Origin: JAVZJR01 sp964435235
GTDB taxonomy: Archaea > Micrarchaeota > Micrarchaeia > Anstonellales > Bilamarchaeaceae
DNA length: 20,411 nucleotides
NCBI GenBank assembly: GCA_964435235.1
Contig: CAYSXZ010000016.1
Coordinates: forward strand, 1 to 20,411
Direction: 5' to 3'
Under the pieces are notes generated by a model, which had not been told where the DNA came from, did no database searches, and worked only from the letters and a program-made list of their open reading frames with translations. Of this stretch, positions 8,752 to 16,041 are shown piece after piece. A program made the position numbers and the translations under genes. The first letter of the stretch is position 1; every line of letters starts with the position of its first letter.

Positions 8752-9093
8752 TCAGATAAAGCGCGTGTTACATACAGGACATCGAGTAAGGAATACCTCA
8801 CTCTTATATCCGCATATAGGGCATATATAATAAGTTTTTTTAGCCCTTTCGTATTCGGCTTCGAAATCATAGCCGCAATTAATACATTTTTTGGCATCGA
8901 GTTCATTAAGCGTTCCGCACTTCGGGCATTTCAGCTTGAACATTGATTTTATACGTACGCCGCAGTTCGGACAACGCTCCATGTCAAGCGTTATATCAGC
9001 GCCACAATTTGGGCATTTTCGTTTTTCTTCGCTTAGAGCGCTTCTTCCGCCGCCCCCTTTGAATATATTCTTTATTAAATCAAGTAAACCCAT
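8752..9093 (-). CDS. Small protein with three zinc ribbons
   Basis: The 113 residues contain six CxxC knuckles that pair into three zinc ribbons: CPNC with CPNC (about 27-45), CPKC with CINC (about 55-73) and CPIC with CPVC (about 91-109). Each should bind one zinc ion. The N-terminus (GLLDLIKNIFKGGGG) is an amphipathic helix followed by a Gly linker, which could touch the membrane or a partner protein. It has no signal peptide and is expected to be cytoplasmic. Tandem zinc ribbons of this type usually mediate protein or nucleic-acid contacts rather than catalysis; the partner cannot be read from sequence. The ATG follows the lipoprotein stop (TGA) after 5 bp, with a GAGATGAG ribosome-site-like sequence overlapping that stop. 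Translational coupling to the lipoprotein is likely. Confidence 0.85.
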   Translation of the reverse strand: MGLLDLIKNIFKGGGGRSALSEEKRKCPNCGADITLDMERCPNCGVRIKSMFKLKCPKCGTLNELDAKKCINCGYDFEAEYERAKKTYYICPICGYKSEVFLTRCPVCNTRFI

Positions 9094-9098
9094 CTAAC

Positions 9099-12000
9099 TC
9101 ATCTCTCAACAAAGGTACAATCAATATCATAGTTTTTGACTGGTACCGCTTCCATTCCGCAGAACTCACTCGGTATGGTACCACCGCCTCCGCAACTCGC
9201 TCCCTCCATACCGCTTGCAGGGAAAACTATCGGAATGGTGCTTCCACCTTGAATGATTCGTTTGTTATACGAATACTTAATGCCTTCTGGGGTCTCCAGA
9301 CAACAAATGTTTGGTTTTTTCAAACCAGCAAGAACATCCATGTACAGGTCTGAAGATATATAAGAAGAATCGTAGCGCATTGTTTTTACTGTTCCATTAT
9401 AATATTTATAAGTACAGTCAAAATAGCCAGGTGTTTCGTTGCATAGTCTACATGGCTCAAGCACCGTTCCTGCAGGGCATGTCCATTCAGTACCTACGGG
9501 ATAACTGCCTTCAGGAACTGTGCATTCAATCCCGTTTTCGCACTGTTTGTTGCATGCGCCTATTGATTTTTCGTATGGGGTGCAGATAGTGCAGTTAATC
9601 GATTCGACTGCTTGAACCAACGAATAGATCGTAATCGGTGGAGGATTTGCGAATGCATCGAATCCTTTCTGTACGGCACAGAACATCTCACCCTTTACCC
9701 CAGAACCTCCTCTTGTGTTTACTATACCTGTTCCTCCGGTAGGCAGTGTACCACGGACAGGCATCCACACTATTCCGATTATTCCAGCATCTGTAAGCTT
9801 ATTCTGATTATTTGCCATATCGCGGAGAATGCTTTCTGTAACGTCAGAATCCCAAAAGCCGTCTCCTGTTGTATAAAAATTTAATACGAGCGATGGTTTT
9901 TGCGTTTTTTGAAGTACTGCTCTGCCTACAGATGCGAGATGTTTTGTTATCCTTTCTGAGATATTTTCATCTAGAACTAACTCCGGTCGCGTCGTTGCTA
10001 TAAGCGGTGGTGGATAATCAAATGCAACAATATCTATGTCTTTTCTTAAAACAGGGTCTGAAAATAAAGCAGCTAGTGTCTCGTTGAATCCTTCATCACT
10101 GTATGGTGTTGTTATGCGAACTGCTGTTAGGCATCTCCAGCAGTGCGTCCGTATTATTGCTGCTCTTTCCGAAATTGTGGATAACTTATCATCAGAGACA
10201 GTTCCTGTCCCTTGTACGCTGTCGATAATTGTAATCACAGTCCCCATATTGCCAAAAAGCCGCTCAAAATCGTACTCGTCGTATTGTATTAGTTTATCCG
10301 ATGTAGATATCGTCTTATTCCAGTTGCTGCTATCGCTCATATCGATAATTGGCAGAACACCTGCCTTCATATAATCGCCAAGGCGCTCTTTCATAAGGAA
10401 TGCCTCTGGTGCAGTACGCGCCGCGCCTGTTCCTTTTACTCTCCCAAATATTTTTTCTTTAACAAGGGAGACTCCGTTATACTCATCAACATCTGTAATG
10501 TGGGGCGCAAAGCAAGTAAAGTTATTGAAGAATTGAATTCCATTTCCAAACTCGAGACTACGAGAACATTCGCAAAGTCGTGTTACTGGGTTTCTTTCTA
10601 CTTCTGTTGAGTGAAGTGGATTCTCTTTTATCTCAATCATTGGCATATACGCCCAATCCTTTGCGCTTATATTCTGATACGCGAGCGTCGAGATGGTGCA
10701 AGGTTCGCACCAACCGTATTGCTTGAGCGCAGGCAATCCGGCTGCTTTATCATACTTGCAACTTCCAAGTGTATCTATGACTGGTTCATAGAAAAGAATG
10801 ATTTCCTTTGGATAAAGGAGAAGGAAAGAAACCTGACCACCTAAGGGATGAGAATCAAGTTCGGCGGTGCTTGTACCATCAGCGTTCGGTTCTCTAAGAC
10901 CGAAGAAGTTTCGCTCCCTTAGTTTCTGCGCTGCAATGGAACTAATAGTATAGTTGCCGCCAGCGTATGTATCGCTATCGTCAAGTCTTTTATAGGCAAG
11001 AACCCATGGAATGGATGAAAGAATAAGCTCGCCATCATCAATACTGCCCTTTAGTTCGTTGGCAGTTGCGTTCATCCTTGCTTCGAACATGGGGGCAAAT
11101 GCATCCATCAACTTTTGCCAGGTCGTTCCGTTCGGTGGGCCGATCTCAACTATGCCATACCAACCACCGTCAAGGAAGCATCCTTGGATAAACTTCGTGT
11201 CTGATGGGCTTTTCACAAAACCATAGCCAATGACGGTACGTTCATTTCCTCCAGTTGCGTTCCATTTTATTCCCAACTCCTTACCAAAGAAAACAAAACC
11301 GCCTGCAGGAGGATATGTTTCTCCGAGTGCTGTCTCTAGGACTGGACAATCAACCTCTGTTGAATCGTCGTTATCCCCATAAAACCATGTGCATTCTTTT
11401 TTCTGCTTTCTTTCTATTCTAATACCAGCAGGCATCTTTGTGAGCGTAGTGTCTTTACTGACAACTTGTTTGTCATTTTCGAAATCAAGAACGTCCTCCC
11501 TTCCCACTTCGCATTTATATTCGCCAAGGTCGTTCCCGCTGAAATCGCACCACTCCCTTCGTAGCTCACATCTATGGTCATCCCCCTTACCGCCGCAGTC
11601 TCCTACGCAACCAAGCACCCACCGATCTTTATTATCATCTCCACATCCCTCAGACGGATCCTTTTCTTTGACCTCCATTATATCCTCAGCGTCGTAATCA
11701 TCCAATTCTATGCTTATCTTCGCTAAATTTACAGTAACTGGCGCGTAGTTAATAGTCGGAACTTCGCCTTCAGCAGACTGTGTAAAGTCAGATAGAGGAG
11801 AGCAAACAACGATTCTATCTCCAGTTATGTCAGTGAAATAATTACAATCTCCAAAGAATTCCTCGTTGTTATCTTTCAGATTGGTGCTGCGAGAGTAGAA
11901 ATCGAATGAGCATGTTCCTGAATAGCATTCCTGACCATTTGTACATTCAAAAGGCGCTCTTCCTGTACCATATATTTTATCAAAATAAGTGATCAAAAGC

Positions 12001-12932
12001 CATTTCCTATAAAACTCTCTATCGAGCTTTCTATAAGTATCACTCGGTGTCCAATCGCTTCCTCCCAAGCACCTACGGGAAGGATCTTCCTCCTCTCCTG
12101 GGTAGAGAAGTTTGTAATAACTTGCAAACTCGTACTCATACTGTTCTTCGTAATGGTCAGGTATCAAGTCTCCGCCCCACCCGTACCTGAATGGTGGCTC
12201 TGGTAAGGACAGATTCATGCACTCGCCAAGACCTGAAGGATCGTATCCTCCTCTGTCGCTTGAGCCACTTAGACCCAAATAGTTTATATATCGATCTACG
12301 CGAATATCTGTCTCTGTTCTTTTTGGATTGATATTGCAATACCGATCAGATAATGGGAAGTAATATCTGTAGTTGTCGAACTCATCAAAACTTCCGCCAA
12401 CTCCTATTCGAAAGACATTAATGGATGATTTTGTAGTCTTCATTATAGACCTAAGTTTAAAGTCCATTGGAAAAAATCTGCACTGCGCCTTATAGAATCC
12501 AAATGTCTCTTCCTCTTCCTCGGATTCCGGTGGAATATCCACTTCGGATGTGCCCTCTTCTGTTGCAATCACGCCAGGAGCAACCTTTGGTTTAAAAAGA
12601 AAATCACCGCAAACCATGGCTGTGCAATCCGGATTAAGGCAGCTGTTAAGCTCTGCATCGGTACATATAGGAATCAGATAAGTGCTCTCACCAATCGTAA
12701 CATTACAGTGACCTTTTGTACCTGCAGCTTCGTTATCGCAAGGACCATTCGTATACCCTATATATTCGGGCATGAGTTGAGCGGTGGTCATGTTTAGCAG
12801 AACGCATCCTTGACTTATGTTTGCCTTTGCACAACAACCTAGTTTTGTAACTGGTTTTACACAACCGGAAACTAGAAGTAGCAAACCAACCATCACAAAA
12901 GTCAAAATAAACATTTCAGTTTTGCATCTCAT
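9099..12932 (-). CDS. Giant Cys-rich exported lipoprotein (1277 residues)
   Basis: The N-terminus is a signal peptide ending in a lipobox (VSGC, Cys24), so the mature protein is predicted to be lipid-anchored on the outer face of the membrane. It has about 50 Cys, mostly in two zones: the N-terminal 300-500 residues (including CTNGQECYSGTC near 330) and the C-terminal 130. More than a dozen N-x-S/T sites fit extracellular glycosylation and disulfides. Between the Cys-rich zones, residues of about 820-1060 show hydrophobic strands alternating with helices (VLPIIDMSD, VITIIDSV, DIVAFDYPPP, SLVLNFYTTGDGFWD, GIIGIVWMPVRG). That pattern suggests a TIM-barrel, perhaps glycoside-hydrolase-like; this is inference, and I cannot name catalytic residues. 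The ATG overlaps the P6 stop as TAATG, with AGTGAT just upstream, so it is coupled to the six membrane proteins. It probably forms the surface part of their complex. Confidence 0.9.
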   Translation of the reverse strand: MRCKTEMFILTFVMVGLLLLVSGCVKPVTKLGCCAKANISQGCVLLNMTTAQLMPEYIGYTNGPCDNEAAGTKGHCNVTIGESTYLIPICTDAELNSCLNPDCTAMVCGDFLFKPKVAPGVIATEEGTSEVDIPPESEEEEETFGFYKAQCRFFPMDFKLRSIMKTTKSSINVFRIGVGGSFDEFDNYRYYFPLSDRYCNINPKRTETDIRVDRYINYLGLSGSSDRGGYDPSGLGECMNLSLPEPPFRYGWGGDLIPDHYEEQYEYEFASYYKLLYPGEEEDPSRRCLGGSDWTPSDTYRKLDREFYRKWLLITYFDKIYGTGRAPFECTNGQECYSGTCSFDFYSRSTNLKDNNEEFFGDCNYFTDITGDRIVVCSPLSDFTQSAEGEVPTINYAPVTVNLAKISIELDDYDAEDIMEVKEKDPSEGCGDDNKDRWVLGCVGDCGGKGDDHRCELRREWCDFSGNDLGEYKCEVGREDVLDFENDKQVVSKDTTLTKMPAGIRIERKQKKECTWFYGDNDDSTEVDCPVLETALGETYPPAGGFVFFGKELGIKWNATGGNERTVIGYGFVKSPSDTKFIQGCFLDGGWYGIVEIGPPNGTTWQKLMDAFAPMFEARMNATANELKGSIDDGELILSSIPWVLAYKRLDDSDTYAGGNYTISSIAAQKLRERNFFGLREPNADGTSTAELDSHPLGGQVSFLLLYPKEIILFYEPVIDTLGSCKYDKAAGLPALKQYGWCEPCTISTLAYQNISAKDWAYMPMIEIKENPLHSTEVERNPVTRLCECSRSLEFGNGIQFFNNFTCFAPHITDVDEYNGVSLVKEKIFGRVKGTGAARTAPEAFLMKERLGDYMKAGVLPIIDMSDSSNWNKTISTSDKLIQYDEYDFERLFGNMGTVITIIDSVQGTGTVSDDKLSTISERAAIIRTHCWRCLTAVRITTPYSDEGFNETLAALFSDPVLRKDIDIVAFDYPPPLIATTRPELVLDENISERITKHLASVGRAVLQKTQKPSLVLNFYTTGDGFWDSDVTESILRDMANNQNKLTDAGIIGIVWMPVRGTLPTGGTGIVNTRGGSGVKGEMFCAVQKGFDAFANPPPITIYSLVQAVESINCTICTPYEKSIGACNKQCENGIECTVPEGSYPVGTEWTCPAGTVLEPCRLCNETPGYFDCTYKYYNGTVKTMRYDSSYISSDLYMDVLAGLKKPNICCLETPEGIKYSYNKRIIQGGSTIPIVFPASGMEGASCGGGGTIPSEFCGMEAVPVKNYDIDCTFVER

Positions 12933-13975
12933 TATATCACTTTTGTAACAAGTTTTACAAGTTCATACGTGTCTCCGCCTAAAATAGACGATATATATCG
13001 AATGAAAATAAGTGTGATAAACAGAGAGACAAGCGGATGAACAATCAAAGAGATGTACGTTTTAGAGAGTTCGTCAGTAAGACTTGCCATAGAAATCGCC
13101 GAAAGACCAGTGCCTGTTCCAGAGCTTTCCATTGTGGTGAGAATAGAAGTAGCACTAGACATTGTTGGATAGCAGTATTGCTGCACGTTAGGGAGCGGGG
13201 ATTCTGGTATGGGGGTAGCAACAAAACCTGGGTCTAAAAGAACAAAAACAACTGGGAAGATAAAATATAAACCTATCCCAAGACTCATGAATAATGCGCC
13301 CACGCCACGAGTAAACTTAAAGCTACGCAACACAAGACCAAATGGAAGGAATATATTTAGCATTGTGTTTTTTATGTATAAAAGAAGGAACGATTGAGCA
13401 TTTAATGATATCAAAAGAATGGTTGCGAGATTATTAACTATTCTTCTAGTTTCTGCGTCCTTATAAACATCGCCAATCCAATTTCCTTTAAATACGGTTA
13501 TACCAACTGCACTAATGTCGAGGTTTAGGAGTGTAAACAACCCCCAGGTTTCCGCTCCTGTTGTAAGCGTTTTTTGCACATTTGCAATCTGCGCTGCTCG
13601 CTCTTGTATTCTGCATATCCTTATAGCATCAAATGCGTCGCTTAGAGAGTTTATTTCTTTTGGTCCGCCTTCGCAGGCCATCTCTCCATGTATGAGAGAA
13701 CCAGCGAAACCTATCAATCCGGGAGAACCGCCTACCCCTTCTAAGATGGTCACTAAAAATATCACCATGAAAGCAGTCGCCACTGCCTGAAGAATCTCTG
13801 ATTTTGCTTCACGCTCTATCTCTTTCATCCCGAAGGCGCGTGCGATCATAAGAACTGCATTGTAGAATATAACTGTGGTAACAACAGCGATGATGGTGAG
13901 TGGTAGCCATGTGGCAACCCACATCACACCATGTTCGCCGTAAAAATCAAATATGGACAGCAAAGGGAAAAACAT
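12932..13975 (-). CDS. P6: polytopic membrane protein, sixth member of the paralogous array
   Basis: The protein has 347 residues from the ATG at 13975. A TTG one codon upstream (13978) is a less likely start, because GGTGTGA lies at ribosome-site distance from the ATG. No classical signal peptide is seen. Numbered from the TTG, membrane segments lie at about 20-46, 64-82, 185-217 and 226-247, with further ones at the C-terminus. Shared family motifs are EREAKSEILQA with the invariant Glu61, the central turn LRSFKFTRGVGALF with Arg218 and Arg224, and the C-terminal SSILGGD tail. Loops after the first hairpin and after the central hairpin are probably outside, and some contain Cys. Function unknown; a channel or scaffold subunit resembling VirB6/TrbL-type proteins is an architectural guess. 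Its stop overlaps the lipoprotein start. Confidence 0.88.
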   Translation of the reverse strand: MFFPLLSIFDFYGEHGVMWVATWLPLTIIAVVTTVIFYNAVLMIARAFGMKEIEREAKSEILQAVATAFMVIFLVTILEGVGGSPGLIGFAGSLIHGEMACEGGPKEINSLSDAFDAIRICRIQERAAQIANVQKTLTTGAETWGLFTLLNLDISAVGITVFKGNWIGDVYKDAETRRIVNNLATILLISLNAQSFLLLYIKNTMLNIFLPFGLVLRSFKFTRGVGALFMSLGIGLYFIFPVVFVLLDPGFVATPIPESPLPNVQQYCYPTMSSATSILTTMESSGTGTGLSAISMASLTDELSKTYISLIVHPLVSLFITLIFIRYISSILGGDTYELVKLVTKVI

Positions 13976-13978
13976 CAA

Positions 13979-15058
13979 TCACACCATTTGCATTATTCTA
14001 CTTAAATCTATCTCCTCGCCAAACAAGCGCGCAAGATATGTTGTAGTTGCTATCGCCGCAAGTAATGCAATCGAAGGAAGGAAAAAGCCTGTGATAAACG
14101 CCAAGCCTCCGAACGCTATCGCCTCAGCTGCCTCATCTCCATTCGGAAAATACCTATCATACACAACATCTTCATCGAAGGCACCTCCTAAGCTCAATCC
14201 AACTCCGGACGTCTCTGGATAAACGTTTTCATTGAGGAATTCTGAAAGCGAAGGGTCAGAAAGATATGGATGGGGGGAAGAGCGATTAAATAACGCGTCG
14301 TTAGCCATAATATCAAAGATTGCGAGGAAAAATGGATAGACTATTGTAAATGATATCGCAACCGCAATTAGAATTGAACCCAAGCCACGCATGTACGGCA
14401 TCGAGCGAATAAATATGGCAATTGGAAATAGAAAAAAAGCAAAGCCCTTGTAGATATAAAGAAGAATCATTAGATAGTTTAGTGACATGAGATAGGACAT
14501 AAGAACTGAATTGAAAATCATGGTAAGCGCTCCGTTCATAGCTGCGTATCCTCCAAATGGAGATAGATTATCGCCAGTTTCTCCATAACCGCACCCGGAT
14601 AGAAATGGTAAAACTATCACCACTTCGCTACCTAAATTTGTGCACTTAAACAGCCCCATGGCTGCTAATACGCTATAACCTTCAAGATGATATCGAATAA
14701 CAGTGAGAGCGTTATGCGAATAAGTCGCTGCACCAACAAGATAAGACTGCGCTGCATTAAACATGGTAGTTGGTCCTGGATAATTTAATCCGAAAAGTTC
14801 TGCAACACTCTTTATGTCAAGTGCGCAGAAGAATCCGAAAACGCTGCTCAAAAGTAGAAGAGAAACAATAGATGCAAAAAGTTGGACTATCTCGGTCTTT
14901 GACCAAACTGTGAGTTTTGGATTGCTTGTCGCTTCTCCAATCATGAAGACGATTGCTATTATTATACCAGTAAGCACACTGGCATATCCGGCCAACGGGT
15001 AGATTACCGAGGTAAGAAAATTCAAGAAATCTGTGCCACATACAGCTGCTTCTATCAT
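13979..15058 (-). CDS. P5: polytopic membrane protein of the paralogous array
   Basis: This 359-residue protein belongs to the same family. It lacks a typical signal peptide and starts with a short segment followed by a membrane helix (about 18-42). The first cytoplasmic motif is SNPKLTVWSKTEIVQL with Glu56. A second helix (57-80), a Cys-containing loop (Cys139, Cys156) and several helices at 172-217 follow. The central turn is FIRSMPYMRGLGSILIA with Arg218 and Arg224, and the C-terminal helix ends LARLFGEEIDL. The NP...TV..K.E form of the first motif groups it with P1 and P2 rather than P3, P4 and P6. Its ATG overlaps the P4 stop as TAATG, with GAGGT seven bases upstream. Function is not recognised; it is most likely a subunit of one membrane complex with its neighbours. 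Confidence 0.88.
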   Translation of the reverse strand: MIEAAVCGTDFLNFLTSVIYPLAGYASVLTGIIIAIVFMIGEATSNPKLTVWSKTEIVQLFASIVSLLLLSSVFGFFCALDIKSVAELFGLNYPGPTTMFNAAQSYLVGAATYSHNALTVIRYHLEGYSVLAAMGLFKCTNLGSEVVIVLPFLSGCGYGETGDNLSPFGGYAAMNGALTMIFNSVLMSYLMSLNYLMILLYIYKGFAFFLFPIAIFIRSMPYMRGLGSILIAVAISFTIVYPFFLAIFDIMANDALFNRSSPHPYLSDPSLSEFLNENVYPETSGVGLSLGGAFDEDVVYDRYFPNGDEAAEAIAFGGLAFITGFFLPSIALLAAIATTTYLARLFGEEIDLSRIMQMV

Positions 15059-16032
15059 TATATAAACCTCGCAATTATACTTACATCAACTTCTGCACCG
15101 AAGAGGGCTGAAAGCGCTCTCAGACCACCTATGAATAGAAGGAGCGCCACTACTGGACCAAGGGTTGCCTTAAGCAAGACCACTTTAAGATATTTTCTTA
15201 TGTTGTCTTTCAGACTGTTGTACACACCTATTGCATTATCTTCATTTGAACTGAAGTATGGTCTACCAGAGTCGCAGTTAGCCGAGATAGCTTGCGGACT
15301 GCCGTTGTAATCCGTGGCAGCCGGACTTGTTGAAAATTGCTCGTTTAGCATATCTACAAAGATTATGCCTGCTGGGAGAAGGATGTATGCTGAGATACTA
15401 AATGCAATAAGGAAACCTCCAGCCCCCCGGCTAAATCTGAATGTTCGCAAAATAATGCCAAGCGGTAAAAGAAGCGATATAACAAAATCCTTCGAAAGTT
15501 CGATGAGTTTTTTGGCTGATGCCACCTCCGCGATTGCATATCCAACTATCGAACCAGAAAGAGAGAATGGGGCGTTAAACATTGTAAAGCCACCGCATGC
15601 ACTAACAGAATACCCGCCACCCGCAAGATTGCAAGATTTTGTCTTTGAGGCCTCCTTAGATACATTTTTATCAGAGTCGCTTATATTTTTAAGATAATCT
15701 CCAAGTGTTTCCTGCGTTCCGTTAAGACTTACTATCGCAGCATCTTGGATGGTTGGTTGACCATTTGTCAAAGCACTGCTCTTAGAAATTTCGCTAAGCA
15801 GTCCGTCAGTTCCAACCAATACAACCATCATAATCAGAAGGGCAAGAAGCTGAAAGAATTCCTCCTTTGCCAAGGCCTTTAACTCCTCGCTTTGTATCCC
15901 AATAGCAATGCCATAAACAGTCGCTAATAGGATTGCTGCAATCATAAATGACATTGCTGCTACGGATTGCCATGCCGCAGATGCAAGCGGAACAAACAAC
16001 ACCAACGCAAACAGCAATGTTTTCAAATTCAT
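15058..16032 (-). CDS. P4: polytopic membrane protein of the paralogous array
   Basis: This is the shortest clear member with a full motif set (324 residues). A signal peptide ends near residue 19 (PLASA). Helix 1 (about 22-46) leads to ELKALAKEEFFQL with invariant Glu58, then helix 2 (62-75). An outside loop of about 100 residues contains Cys134 and Cys146. The central hairpin is LPLGIILRTFRFSRGAGG with Arg196 and Arg202. A second outside loop has a single Cys, and the C-terminal helix ends with ALFGAEVDV. By the positive-inside rule, the signal peptide puts the Glu motif, the Arg turn and the tail in the cytoplasm, and the loops outside. Its first 60 residues are strikingly close to P3, suggesting tandem duplication. 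A nine-base gap separates it from P3. Biochemical role unknown. Confidence 0.88.
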   Translation of the reverse strand: MNLKTLLFALVLFVPLASAAWQSVAAMSFMIAAILLATVYGIAIGIQSEELKALAKEEFFQLLALLIMMVVLVGTDGLLSEISKSSALTNGQPTIQDAAIVSLNGTQETLGDYLKNISDSDKNVSKEASKTKSCNLAGGGYSVSACGGFTMFNAPFSLSGSIVGYAIAEVASAKKLIELSKDFVISLLLPLGIILRTFRFSRGAGGFLIAFSISAYILLPAGIIFVDMLNEQFSTSPAATDYNGSPQAISANCDSGRPYFSSNEDNAIGVYNSLKDNIRKYLKVVLLKATLGPVVALLLFIGGLRALSALFGAEVDVSIIARFI

Positions 16033-16041
16033 GACATCACA

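Noticed and set aside
10036..10374. 112-codon open frame on the plus strand
   Set aside because: Lies fully inside the lipoprotein gene on the opposite strand, with no supporting motif or ribosome site.
11389..11697. 102-codon Ser/Pro/Leu-rich open frame on the plus strand
   Set aside because: Antisense of acidic and Cys-rich codons of the lipoprotein gene; no start signals and low-complexity composition.
13976..13978. TTG one codon upstream as the start of P6
   Set aside because: An ATG follows immediately and is better spaced from GGTGTGA.
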